This document shows, in pieces, positions 35,810 through 45,257 of a stretch of 64,000 nt of DNA (position 1 is the stretch's first letter; each line of letters begins with the position of its first letter). The notes beneath the pieces were generated by a model. It saw nothing but the letters and a program-made list of their open reading frames with translations. It did not search any database and was not told the DNA's origin. The DNA is from Anaerovibrio slackiae (GTDB lineage: Bacteria; Bacillota; Negativicutes; Selenomonadales; Selenomonadaceae). Location of the stretch: NCBI RefSeq assembly GCF_009695585.1, contig NZ_VUNR01000005.1, positions 1 to 64,000 of the forward strand, in the 5' to 3' direction. Both the position numbers and the translations under genes were made by a program.

Positions 35810-36646
35810 ATGACTGATACTAAAATTACTGTAGTAGTAATAAATAAGGCATTATCTGAATATGCTGACAGATTATTTGACAATAGGTCATGGGATGTAA
35901 CGGGTATAGATTTAATATTTGTAAGCCACAAAGATTATCCAGTTAATTTGTATGTACCCATGAACTATGATGAATATTTTATTAAGAGTGATAATTTGGT
36001 GGATTATTATAACTTTGCTATACCATATATAAAAACAGAGTATGTTTTATTTTTACAAATAGACAGTCTGCTTTGTGATAACTTTTTTACTCCTATTTTT
36101 AAAAAGATAGAGGAAAAAAAGCTGGATTTTGCGTATGTCAAGCAAGGATATGTAGATGGCAACATGAATTGCAATAATGTCCTATATCAATGTAATGATG
36201 GTAGAATTCATTTTTCTTCTATATGGAGAAGAGAGCAGTTAGAAATAATAGATGTATTGGGTAATTTTTCAGAAGCCTGCATTTTATTAAGGAGTTCAAT
36301 TATAAAAAGACGTTTTTTTGATGAAACTTATCCTAATGTTTTTTTTGTGGCAAAGTATGTTTTACTAGATATGCCAGGAAATGCTGTATTTGAAGAATTA
36401 CCTGATTCCTGGATTCAGTATTTTTTTGCATTAGCACATGAGCAAGGTGAGACTTATGAATACGAGTCAGTGCGATTTTCTTTAGCATATGGGCTAGATT
36501 TCAAAAGGAAATATTTTGAGGTACAAAGACAACTTCATGTTATAACGACATCAAGAGGATACAGATTGTTGGAACGTTTTAGATCGATAAAAAAGCGATG
36601 TCAAAATAATATTGATAGCTTAAAACGTTGTTTTGAAAGAAGATGA
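35810..36646 (+). CDS. Putative GT-A-like protein of the polysaccharide locus
   Basis: The protein has 278 residues, no signal peptide and no clear transmembrane helix. The segment YYNFAIPYIKTEYVLFLQIDSLL looks like the region of a GT-A enzyme before its DxD motif, here reading QIDS. The C-terminal part is basic. I do not recognise a specific family. It starts five bases after the preceding gene, and the OLD-type gene begins five bases after its stop, so all three may be cotranscribed. Confidence 0.5.
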   Translation: MTDTKITVVVINKALSEYADRLFDNRSWDVTGIDLIFVSHKDYPVNLYVPMNYDEYFIKSDNLVDYYNFAIPYIKTEYVLFLQIDSLLCDNFFTPIFKKIEEKKLDFAYVKQGYVDGNMNCNNVLYQCNDGRIHFSSIWRREQLEIIDVLGNFSEACILLRSSIIKRRFFDETYPNVFFVAKYVLLDMPGNAVFEELPDSWIQYFFALAHEQGETYEYESVRFSLAYGLDFKRKYFEVQRQLHVITTSRGYRLLERFRSIKKRCQNNIDSLKRCFERR

Positions 36647-36651
36647 TGTAG

Positions 36652-38448
36652 ATGAAGATATTTAAACTAACCATGGAAGGCTATAGAAAGCATAAAAAGA
36701 CGGAAGTATATTTTTCTGATGCAACATTTTTGATTGGTGAAAATAATTCTGGTAAGAGTTCTGTATTGAAAGCTCTGGAATTATTGTTAAGCGTTAAGGC
36801 AAAAGCACAAGATGAAGATTTTTATAAAAATAGCGTAGATGAAAAGCAGGATAAGGAGATAGTTATTACAGGCTGGTTTAATGAGATTGAAGATGAGGTT
36901 AAAAAAAGCAAAGGTATAAAAAATAGAATCTTTTATCATAAAGGTTATGGTGATACTTTTGTTTATAGAAAGAAATATACACTAGGTGATAGTAAGAAAG
37001 CACATATCGAAGCAAGGGAACATCCTGTAGAAATCAAAGCAGAGTATAAAGATTGCAAAACTATCGAAGACATGATTAGTTTGGGTGCTGATGAAACGTG
37101 GTTTGAAAATATAGGTATTTCCTTAACCAAAAAGCTTACTGAGACTGATAGAAAAAAATTACTGGATATAGAAGAGTTAGTGAATATAGATTTAGAAAAT
37201 GAGAGATGGGCAGATAATCCTGGTGGTTTTGAAAATATAGTGCAAGAAAAACTACCTAAATTTTTGATGATTCCTGCCATGGATAAATTTGGTGATAATG
37301 TATCGGGAAATAAAAATGGTGCGTTAAATGAGTTATTAAATATATTTTTTGATGAAATAAAAGAGCAATCAGAAACATATCAATTGATAAAGGACAATTT
37401 GAAGAAGTTATCTGGTGAATTGGATGCAACAAATGAGAATACTGAAATTTATAAGCTAGTTAATGATTTAAATAATGTGGCATCAGAAGTTTTTTCTGCT
37501 GCTAATGTAAATGTTAAATCTAACTTGAGTGATGCAAATGATGTTATTAAGCCTACTTTTAACATAGATATTTCTACGAATGTAAAAACTCCAGTAGAGT
37601 ATCAGGGGGCTGGAACTATTAGGTCTATAGTGTTTGCATTATTAAGATACAGAGCTAAGCGTGACATTACTATGAGCGGAAAACAACAATCACTGATAAT
37701 AGGTTTTGAAGAACCAGAGATATATCTTCATCCTAATGCAATTAGCAAAATGCGTGATGTTATATATGCTTTGGCAAGTCAAGGCAATAATCAGATAATA
37801 TGTACAACGCATTCTCCGTATATGATTAATTTGGATTATGAACATAAGCAGGTTGTTAATCATTTGTCAGATAGTGAGAATTGTGGCAATGGTTGCCAGG
37901 TAGCATGTACGCCAATCAATCTAACAGAATCATTTGAGCGTTTGCATGATGATAACAAAAAATATCTCAAAATGTTGATTAGGTTGGAGGATTCCTTGGC
38001 AAGATGCTTTTTTGTTAAGAATGTTTTAGTAGTTGAAGGTGATACAGAATATGTTGCAATCAATGAGACTTTAAAATTTGTATCGGAAGAAACACGCTCT
38101 AGAATATTGTCGGATTGGTTTATTTTAAGGGCACATGGCAAACCTATCATTATTTCGATAGTTAAATATTTAAAGGCTTTGGGGATAAATCCATATGTTA
38201 TGCATGACAAAGATACAGGGATAAACGGGGCAGAAAAATTCAACAGCTATATCAGTAAAGCGGTAGACGATCAGACTCATTTGTATGTATTGGAGGATTG
38301 CATAGAAGATGTTTTAGGGTATAAACCAGGTACAGAAAAACCGTTTCGGGCATATCAGTATTTCAGTAATATTACTAAACCAGATGACATTTCAGCAGAT
38401 TGGCGAAGTGTTTTTGAGAGTATATTTAAAGATGTTTCTTGGGAATGA
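36652..38448 (+). CDS. OLD family ATPase with TOPRIM nuclease domain
   Basis: The protein has 598 residues. The N-terminal ABC/SMC-type ATPase has LTMEGYRKHKKTEVYF and Walker A GENNSGKSS, an inserted helical region, EYQGAGTIRSIVFALL as signature region, the Walker B-like LIIGFEEPEIYLHP, and TTHSPYMINL. The C-terminal TOPRIM has VVEGDTEYVA and MHDKDTG. P2 Old and GajA are OLD nucleases that act against phages. No UvrD-like partner is adjacent, so this resembles class 1 OLD proteins. It lies inside a glycan locus, five bases after a putative glycosyltransferase gene. Confidence 0.85.
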   Translation: MKIFKLTMEGYRKHKKTEVYFSDATFLIGENNSGKSSVLKALELLLSVKAKAQDEDFYKNSVDEKQDKEIVITGWFNEIEDEVKKSKGIKNRIFYHKGYGDTFVYRKKYTLGDSKKAHIEAREHPVEIKAEYKDCKTIEDMISLGADETWFENIGISLTKKLTETDRKKLLDIEELVNIDLENERWADNPGGFENIVQEKLPKFLMIPAMDKFGDNVSGNKNGALNELLNIFFDEIKEQSETYQLIKDNLKKLSGELDATNENTEIYKLVNDLNNVASEVFSAANVNVKSNLSDANDVIKPTFNIDISTNVKTPVEYQGAGTIRSIVFALLRYRAKRDITMSGKQQSLIIGFEEPEIYLHPNAISKMRDVIYALASQGNNQIICTTHSPYMINLDYEHKQVVNHLSDSENCGNGCQVACTPINLTESFERLHDDNKKYLKMLIRLEDSLARCFFVKNVLVVEGDTEYVAINETLKFVSEETRSRILSDWFILRAHGKPIIISIVKYLKALGINPYVMHDKDTGINGAEKFNSYISKAVDDQTHLYVLEDCIEDVLGYKPGTEKPFRAYQYFSNITKPDDISADWRSVFESIFKDVSWE

Positions 38449-38483
38449 TAATCTGGATTATGTAATCATCTAATTTTTTAGGC

Positions 38484-38523
38484 ATATAGCAGTTTTTGCC
38501 AGCAAAAAGCTGCTGCCTAAGAA
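38484..38523. repeat. Hairpin after the OLD gene
   Basis: Arms ttaggca...agcagttttt and aaaaagctgc...tgcctaa pair. It lacks a T run on its plus-strand 3' side, so it may or may not terminate transcription. It lies between the convergent OLD gene and the Rpn tail gene. Confidence 0.45.
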
Positions 38524-38564
38524 TTAGTGCAGCAGAGTGAGACATTTGAAATCGCAAAAATGAA

Positions 38565-38753
38565 TTAGATCTGCAACAAAGAGATATATTGATTGTACTG
38601 AGATTTGGCAATTCCCATAAACTCTAAAGCTCTTTCAGCAGGCCAGTTGTTCTTAGCCATGATGTTTTTCAAAATTTCCAGTTTGCCTTTGGTTTTACCA
38701 GCTTCGAGCAGAGCTTCACGTTCTTCTTTTTCATCCCATTCAAAAACAAACAT
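38565..38753 (-). CDS. Stand-alone Rpn C-terminal tail (RpnS-like), truncated rpn remnant
   Basis: These 62 residues beginning MFVFEWDEKEEREAL match the C-terminal tail of the full Rpn protein encoded at 50581-51420 (MFGFEWDEKEERQAL). An in-frame extension to 38816 also resembles the region just before the tail (SDYLSNNESEVID), but the nuclease part is missing. GTGAGG (complement of 38762-38767) lies seven bases before the ATG. In E. coli, short Rpn tails made from internal starts act as antitoxins against full-length Rpn. Here it may be an antitoxin-like orphan or a dead remnant. Confidence 0.6.
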   Translation of the reverse strand: MFVFEWDEKEEREALLEAGKTKGKLEILKNIMAKNNWPAERALEFMGIAKSQYNQYISLLQI

Positions 38754-38942
38754 ATCAATGACCTCACTTTCGTTATTTGATAAATAATCCGACATGATGT
38801 GTTTTATCGGTAGCAATTGATGAGGAATACAGTGGGGTGTTTAATGGTAAAATTCTGCTTTTATATGATGTCCTTATTATAGCAAATATTTTGTTGTAAA
38901 GAAATAAAAACGTAGTTGTTTAGAGAAATGAGGTGCTTAATC

Positions 38943-40445
38943 GTGAAGGATGAGGAATATCGTACACCATCAATGAATATGAGAGATAGAGTATTGTATA
39001 GCAGAGGATTTTTGAGATTGGCAGGTAAAACGCAGGTTTATGGTACAAATTTCGGAGACCATACACGCAATAGGATGACACATTCATTGGAAGTAGCCCA
39101 AGTAGCTAGGACTATAGCGAGGGGCGTGAATCAGTCATTGGAAAATGATGATGATAAAATTGATGAGGACTTGGTGGAGGCAATTGCCCTCGCTCATGAT
39201 TTAGGACATACTCCCTTTGGGCATGCTGGAGAAAGGCAACTGCATAAAATATTGAACTATAGTAATAAACGTGTAAATGATATTTTATTTGATGAAAAAG
39301 CATTTGAATCTACAGAGAAAGAAAATGATGTGCAGTTGAGGCAATATTTTGCGTCAAATTGTGGTTTTAAACATAATTGGCAAAGTGTTCGTATGCTGAA
39401 GCTGTTGTGCAATGAGTATCAAGGCGGTGATATGTTGCCTGCTTCCAAGTTTCCAGATAGTAGCTATATGGTTAATGCTGTGTTGGAGCATAGTAGTAGG
39501 AGTTACAAAGAGGAAAACCAAGCGAATTTGAATTATTATAATAATCATCTGGATAAAAGTTATTTCAGTGTAAAAGATGTACATAAAAGCGATTTCATCA
39601 GCAATCTTATTTCTAATGCTGATGAAATCGCTCAAAGACATCATGATATAGAAGATGCTATTGCTTTTAGATTTTTTTCATTAACTAAAGCTACAGAGGT
39701 TATTTTTGATGTGGACAATGAAAAAGGATTACCATTAGATTTTACATCTAAAAGAGGTTCAATACAGCTAGATGAACAGAGAAAATGTGTGTGCGATAGT
39801 GATGAGTTTTTTATGAAGAAAATTTCACATATTATTGTTGGATATTTGGTGGAGAAATATACGAAAATTTTAGTTAATAATTTGCAAAATTGTGAAGATA
39901 AGAAAATAGAAGATGATTATTATAAAGTTATGGAGCATTTGGGTTCTGAAATAAAGAAAATGGTTTTAACATCACAAAATGTGAAACGTATGGATAGCAG
40001 AGGAGAATTTATTATTCGAAGATTGTTTGAAGCTTATGCCATGAATCCAGTACAAATGCCAAATTCTACCTTGAATGCTGTTTTTAGAGAGTATATGCGT
40101 CAATGTATAAAGAGCACTGACGATAATGTATTAAAAGGCAATATTCAAAAACATTTAAATAAGGAAAATGGTGTATATCTGTTTGAACATGCCTTTGAAT
40201 GCAGGCTGGCTTTTGCTGCTTGTTATGAATTACCAGAAAAAGAAAAAATATATTTGTCGTTTTCGGATAATTGGATGGTTATGTCAGAGCAGGTAGAAGC
40301 TAAAGGTGTACTTGTTATTTATAAAAATTTGTTCAGAATATGTTTAATGCGTGTTATTGCAGATTATATAGCAGGCATGACAGATTCATATGCAGAGAAG
40401 GAATATCAAAAACTTTATGGTGTCGTACATGAAATAGTGCAATAG
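38943..40445 (+). CDS. dGTPase-like HD-domain triphosphohydrolase
   Basis: This 500-residue protein has the dGTPase pattern: RDRVLYSRGFLRLAGKTQV, RNRMTHSLEVAQVART, the HD motif AHDLGHTPFGHAGE and the later NADEIAQRHHDIEDA. The metal-binding residues appear intact. dGTP triphosphohydrolases lower dNTP pools, and some defend against phages. GTG 38943 follows gaggtg by seven bases; longer in-frame starts exist. Codon use is AT-rich like the OLD gene. No housekeeping context surrounds it, and the defence role is inferred. Confidence 0.82.
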   Translation: MKDEEYRTPSMNMRDRVLYSRGFLRLAGKTQVYGTNFGDHTRNRMTHSLEVAQVARTIARGVNQSLENDDDKIDEDLVEAIALAHDLGHTPFGHAGERQLHKILNYSNKRVNDILFDEKAFESTEKENDVQLRQYFASNCGFKHNWQSVRMLKLLCNEYQGGDMLPASKFPDSSYMVNAVLEHSSRSYKEENQANLNYYNNHLDKSYFSVKDVHKSDFISNLISNADEIAQRHHDIEDAIAFRFFSLTKATEVIFDVDNEKGLPLDFTSKRGSIQLDEQRKCVCDSDEFFMKKISHIIVGYLVEKYTKILVNNLQNCEDKKIEDDYYKVMEHLGSEIKKMVLTSQNVKRMDSRGEFIIRRLFEAYAMNPVQMPNSTLNAVFREYMRQCIKSTDDNVLKGNIQKHLNKENGVYLFEHAFECRLAFAACYELPEKEKIYLSFSDNWMVMSEQVEAKGVLVIYKNLFRICLMRVIADYIAGMTDSYAEKEYQKLYGVVHEIVQ

Positions 40446-40595
40446 ATTTGGAGTGAATTAGTTATTACTATCAAGGTAATTGTCAATTTTATGTAAATAG
40501 TTTTGAAGTATAATTAGCTAAATAATATTATATGATAATTTTAAGAAAGGAATTAACTTGGCATTGCTACAATATGCATTAAATTTAATGCATTT

Positions 40596-42341
40596 ATGCC
40601 GGTAATTAACATGAAAATAAAAACATTAATTAACGAAATTTTACCCTATGGCAGTCGTAGGCGTACTGCAACGAAAAAAACATTACTGAAAATATTTTCT
40701 GTTTTGAATATTAATTGTGATTTTTTAGAAAAAATAGGTAATGGAAAGGTGTCGTTGTCTAGTGGGGGAAGACCATGTGATTTTACAATAGATCAGAAAC
40801 TTGTCATTTTAACGACTAGACATTGTATGATAATTGCTGATTTGATTGGAGATTGCTGTAAAAAAGTTGGTATTGAGTACGAAATTATCATAGAAAAACC
40901 TAAATGTGGTTTCTCTGATCAGCAGCATATTGTGATTTGTCCTCAAATGTTTACAATGTTGCCTGAAAAATATGTGGCTTTTCAGATGGAACAGTCTGTA
41001 AGTTCAAGATGGTTTACTGATGAATATTTTGAACAATTGAAAAAGGCAGAAGCTGTTTTGGATTATTCTCTTGTTAATATAAAATTCTTAGAGGAACATG
41101 GCATAGAACTTAGCAAGATATTTTATTTACCTATAGATTTTCGTTATAATTTTAATCGTAAATATCGTGATATAAAAAAGGAATACGATGTAGTTTTTTA
41201 TGGCGATAACGAATGTGAGCGTAGACAAAAAATATTAAAACGACTTAGTGACAAGTTCAATGTCAGAGTTGTTAATAACTTATTCGGTGAAGAATTGTAT
41301 AAGGAGCTTGCAAAAGCTAGAGTTATTGTCAATATACATTATTATGAGGGAGCTTTGCTTGAAACAACCAGATTGTATGAATGTATTTCTTTAGGGACCA
41401 GTGCCATAGTTTCAGAGAAAAGTGTAGATTTTGACGAACATGATGAATTGAGGCATTTTGTAGAATTTGTAGATATTGACGATGTCGATGCTCTTGAACG
41501 AACTGTTAGTAAGTATATTGAACAGCCATCATTGTTAACAGAAACTTTGAGTAATATGGATATTCAACGTAGCGAAAAAAAGCATACAGCATTTGATTAT
41601 TATTTTTTACGGTTTCTTTTAGCAACTGACAATATTAATTTTGATAATTTTTATGACAATGCTGCTGATTATATTCGTTTTGATAATGATTTTTGGTGCT
41701 TGGGATTGCCGGAATACATGGAAAGAAAGCAGTCATTTGTGAGTATCAATAAATATGGCATAAATTATTTTCCGGGCTTGAGGCATTTTTTGGGTTGGGT
41801 TGGATGTGGCATGAGTTATAAATTCATGCTCCGAAAAGCAAAAGAAATGGATTTGGAATCAGTGACAATTTGTGAAGATGATGTACTTTTTTGTGATGAT
41901 TTTTTGCAAAAAATGGCTACCATCCGAAAATATCTACATAAAACGTCTAATTGGGATTTATTTTCTGGTTTAATAGCTGATGTTAATCCTAATACAGTAA
42001 TAAGTAAAGTCGATGATTATGATGGGATTCGTTTTATCACTTTGGATAAAATGACAAGTACGGTTTTCAATGTTTACAATAAGCAGTTTCTTGAAAAGCT
42101 GGAGGAATGGGATTCTGATAATAGAGATGCTAGTATAAACACTATAGACAGATTTATTGAAAATTTGGGGAATACTATCATCATAACGACTAATCCTTTT
42201 CTTGTTTTGTGCAAGGATGAGCTGACTTCTACATTGTGGGGATTTACCAATGACACATATAATAGTATGATTTGCCAAAGTAATAGAAAAATTTCGAACA
42301 AAATTGATGAATTTTTACAACAAAGGGATGATTTAAAATAA
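40596..42341 (+). CDS. Two-domain glycosyltransferase: CgeB-like GT-B plus GT25-like
   Basis: The protein has 581 residues. Residues 1-310 resemble CgeB/glycosyl-transferase-group-1 proteins: FYGDNECERRQKIL, ELYKELAKARVIVNIHYYEG and the nucleotide-sugar region ETTRLYECISLGT. Residues 370-570 resemble GT25/LPS glycosyltransferases: GLRHFLGWVGCGMSYKFML and TICEDDVLF with the EDD motif. It could add two sugars in sequence. ATG 40596 has no clear Shine-Dalgarno sequence, and 40611 is an alternative. The specificity of either domain is unknown. Confidence 0.65.
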   Translation: MPVINMKIKTLINEILPYGSRRRTATKKTLLKIFSVLNINCDFLEKIGNGKVSLSSGGRPCDFTIDQKLVILTTRHCMIIADLIGDCCKKVGIEYEIIIEKPKCGFSDQQHIVICPQMFTMLPEKYVAFQMEQSVSSRWFTDEYFEQLKKAEAVLDYSLVNIKFLEEHGIELSKIFYLPIDFRYNFNRKYRDIKKEYDVVFYGDNECERRQKILKRLSDKFNVRVVNNLFGEELYKELAKARVIVNIHYYEGALLETTRLYECISLGTSAIVSEKSVDFDEHDELRHFVEFVDIDDVDALERTVSKYIEQPSLLTETLSNMDIQRSEKKHTAFDYYFLRFLLATDNINFDNFYDNAADYIRFDNDFWCLGLPEYMERKQSFVSINKYGINYFPGLRHFLGWVGCGMSYKFMLRKAKEMDLESVTICEDDVLFCDDFLQKMATIRKYLHKTSNWDLFSGLIADVNPNTVISKVDDYDGIRFITLDKMTSTVFNVYNKQFLEKLEEWDSDNRDASINTIDRFIENLGNTIIITTNPFLVLCKDELTSTLWGFTNDTYNSMICQSNRKISNKIDEFLQQRDDLK

Positions 42342-42395
42342 TATAATGTAAGTATTTGGAGATAATACAAGATTGTACAAGGAGGGTATTGTAAA

Positions 42396-43664
42396 ATGTG
42401 TCTATGTTTCTGTAAAAGGTTATTTACATGCTTATTGCTATCTATTTGCGTTGGTGCAGTTAGTATTGTAGCGGTATATAAAATTTCCTCTGAAACAGTT
42501 TTTTTTAATATCAAACCGGCTGAGGTGATATATGAAAAAAGTGGTGATTATCCACAATGGCTACCTGGTAATTTAACAACCCAGTTGGATAATTTTACAG
42601 ATACTTTAATGTTGCAGAATTGTATATACTCCGAAAATAATGCGTTTGAGGCTTCTTTTTTAAATCCTAGACGCATCTATACTAAAGATGGACAGGTTAA
42701 AAATTTGTTGTTACAGCTTCAGGATGCTACTGGATATGTGTATACGGATTACCCTATTTATTGGCATGGTTATATAGTAGTGTTAAAACCCTTACTATAT
42801 TTTATTGATGTGTCAGATTTATGCTTATTCAATGCTGCTTTGCAGTTGGTTTTAGCTATATATTTTTTACATTGCCTTAATAGAAAAATCGGTGTATTTT
42901 TTGCTTTGTCTTATTTGTTGGTATATTTACTATTAAATCCTATTTCATTAGCTATGTCTTTTCAATTTTCAATTATGTATTATATCATGACAATATCATC
43001 TATATTCATGATAAAAAATTTTAAAAGACTTCTGGAGAGAGAGTTATATATTACTTTTTTTATGGTAGTTGGTATTATAACGGCATATTTTGATTTTTTA
43101 ACATATCCATTAGTTTCTTTAAGTATACCTTTAGTAATTTTTTTGGTTATGTTGGCAAACATACCTAATAATTTATTTTTTAGTAGTTATAGTAAAGTCT
43201 TGTTATATACAAGTTATATCTCATTGTCATGGGTGTGTGGATATTTTTGTATGTTTTTAGGAAAGTGGGTGTTAGCCTGGATAATAACTGGTAATAATAT
43301 AGTTAATAATGGCTTTGCACGTGTCCTTTATAGAACTTCTTCAGGTGGTGATATTACCGCTGTGAGTGCTATAAGTAATAATCTTAATGTATTTATGACT
43401 AGCCCTCTTTTCGATGTATTAGTGATATGCTTGTTGTTTTTGTTATGTAGAGTGTTTGTGTCCATGCGGAGATATCATATTAATAAAAATATTCTTCATT
43501 TATCATTTGGGGTTCTTATAATATCAGTGTATCCTTTTATCTGGTATATGATATTGAGTAATCATTCTTTTATTCACGCATTTTTTACATATAGAGAATT
43601 ATCAATATTTATCTTTGCGTTTTGTTGCTTTGTAGCACTGATAGAAAAAAATAAATGTAAATGA
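42396..43664 (+). CDS. Multi-pass membrane protein, GT-C/GtrII-like candidate
   Basis: The protein has 422 residues. One helix near the N-terminus (10-28) is followed by a non-membrane stretch of about 110 residues, then nine or more helices. The large loop after the first helix and the layout fit lipid-linked-sugar transferases of the GT-C type, such as serotype-specific Gtr proteins. I see no decisive motif, so an O-antigen polymerase or another membrane protein remains possible. AAGGAGG lies ten bases before the ATG. A GtrB-like and a GtrA-like gene occur later in the same locus. Confidence 0.5.
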   Translation: MCLCFCKRLFTCLLLSICVGAVSIVAVYKISSETVFFNIKPAEVIYEKSGDYPQWLPGNLTTQLDNFTDTLMLQNCIYSENNAFEASFLNPRRIYTKDGQVKNLLLQLQDATGYVYTDYPIYWHGYIVVLKPLLYFIDVSDLCLFNAALQLVLAIYFLHCLNRKIGVFFALSYLLVYLLLNPISLAMSFQFSIMYYIMTISSIFMIKNFKRLLERELYITFFMVVGIITAYFDFLTYPLVSLSIPLVIFLVMLANIPNNLFFSSYSKVLLYTSYISLSWVCGYFCMFLGKWVLAWIITGNNIVNNGFARVLYRTSSGGDITAVSAISNNLNVFMTSPLFDVLVICLLFLLCRVFVSMRRYHINKNILHLSFGVLIISVYPFIWYMILSNHSFIHAFFTYRELSIFIFAFCCFVALIEKNKCK

Positions 43665-43801
43665 TATGCACGATAGGAGATTGTGGGAAGTTCTCTCTAT
43701 TTTGAAGCAAGAAAAATATATTTTTAATGTAGTCTCGGAGTTTAATCCGGATTGAGGCAAAAAATGTGAAAACGTGATGTACTGGATTTTTGGTGATATA
43801 A

Positions 43802-44809
43802 GATGTTATAAGACTTTTATTGGCTTCGATGGTTATATATGGACATGCACCATGTTTTATTGATGCTACGGGGCGTAGCGATTTTATAGCTAGAATATTA
43901 CATTTTACATATTCAGGTAACTTGGCAGTAATAACATTTTTTCTGATAAGTGGACTTTTGGTATCTAATAGTCTGTTCAGCAAAAAGAATTGGAAAGTAT
44001 ACTTAGTGTCACGTTTATTTAGATTGCTACCTGGTTTGATTTTTTTGTCAATATGCACTTTTTTTATATGTATGTATTTTACAGGAAATAGTTTTGCAGA
44101 TTATATTCAAAATAGTGCATCATATGTATTTAATAATGCGAAACTAGATATACAGTATGAAATACATAATGTGTCTTTTTTAAGAGAAAATCATCCGTTG
44201 GATGGTAAGTATGCAAATAGTATTAATGGTTCTCTTTGGACTATACCTTTGGAATTTAAAATGTATTTGCTGATATTGGGCATATGGTTTATTTCGCGAA
44301 ATATAAAAAATGCTGTAATTATACCTGTATGTTTATGTGTTGGAATTTTTTATCCTTTAGTAAGTCAAAGTGTATTAGGTGGTAATGAAACGTTATATAT
44401 GATTCCTGCGTTCTTTTTAGGAAGTTTGTTGTCATACTATAAGGAACGGATTTGTCTAAATATATTTTTTCCAGTTTCCCTTATTATGATAGCTAAGTCT
44501 ATACAATATGAAGGTATTAGCAATTTATGCATGATGCTGGGTGTAGCATTATTATTTGTCTGGTTAGCAGGATGCGGCATTGTAAGAAAATACAGGCTTC
44601 CTCATGATATAAGTTATGGCGTATATTTATGGGGCTGGTTAGTAGAGCAGTTGGTGGGATATTTCATGCCTTGGTTACACTATTGGGGGTTCATAGCTGT
44701 TAGTTTGTTATGTACCTTCTTTATAGCATATATTTCATGCGTTTTTGTGGAAGAACCAAGCCAGAAATTATGCAAAAAAATTTGTAGTTATATGGGCAAG
44801 TATTATTAA
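43802..44809 (+). pseudogene. Acyltransferase 3 family membrane protein with damaged 5' end
   Basis: From 43802 the frame reads DVIRLLLASMVIYGHA, the usual start region of OafA-type O-acyltransferases, with the catalytic His. TAA at 43799-43801 directly precedes it, and no ATG or GTG is available; TTG 43820 is the first possible start, giving 329 residues. The rest is intact: ten helices, SRLFRLLPGL, NGSLWTIPLEFKMYLL, ISYGVYLWGW. A repeated gata..aga motif just upstream (43795-43813) may mark a frameshift or small duplication. It would acetylate a surface sugar if functional. Confidence 0.65.
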
Positions 44810-44859
44810 TTTATTACGTTTTAGCTAATGTGATAATTGGTAAATGAAAAATACTAATT

Positions 44860-45116
44860 CCCCAGCTATACTGGGGCGAATATAAAAAGCCGTAGCGGTT
44901 ATGATGAAATATAAAGCCTCCTATGTTATGCTTGAGATGGTGTCGCAAGCCAAACTCAACAACATAGGAGGCGCGATCCAAATGGACAATAAAAGTTTAT
45001 CACATACGCGATGGAAGTGCCAGTATCATATTGTGTTTATTCCTAAGTATCGTAAAAAGGTTTTGTATAGCAGATTGAAAGTGTATGTAAAAGAAATAAT
45101 ATGCACTTTGTGATTC
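44860..45116 (+). pseudogene. IS200-type tnpA remnant with left-end hairpin and RBS-masking stem
   Basis: ATG 44982 opens MDNKSLSHTRWKCQYHIVF, the N-terminus of IS200/IS605 TnpA (Y1 transposase), but homology fades after about 35 residues and the frame stops at 45113. The HUH motif and catalytic Tyr are missing. Upstream are the left-end hairpin ccccag/ctgggg (44860-44876) and a long-range stem cctcctatgtt (44917-44927)/aacataggagg (44961-44971). This stem pairs with the ribosome-binding site, as in IS200 where it represses translation. Confidence 0.75.
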
Positions 45117-45257
45117 ATGTTTTTGGGGATATATGCTGAACTTGCCAAAACAAATTGATAATAAATTTGCTAAGCGAGGAGGTAACGGAATCTTCTTAGC
45201 TGTATAGTGAGTTGAATTTTGCGAAAGTATTATTTTATGTATGAGAGGTATTGAAGT
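45114..45257. other. Intergenic stretch after the IS200 remnant
   Basis: No gene is visible. A weak hairpin gctaag...cttagc spans about 45170-45203. It may contain the right part of the decayed IS, but I cannot prove it. Confidence 0.3.

Noticed and set aside
36652-38448. Gabija system
   Set aside because: The OLD protein resembles GajA, but no UvrD-like GajB is adjacent; the next genes are an Rpn tail and a dGTPase.
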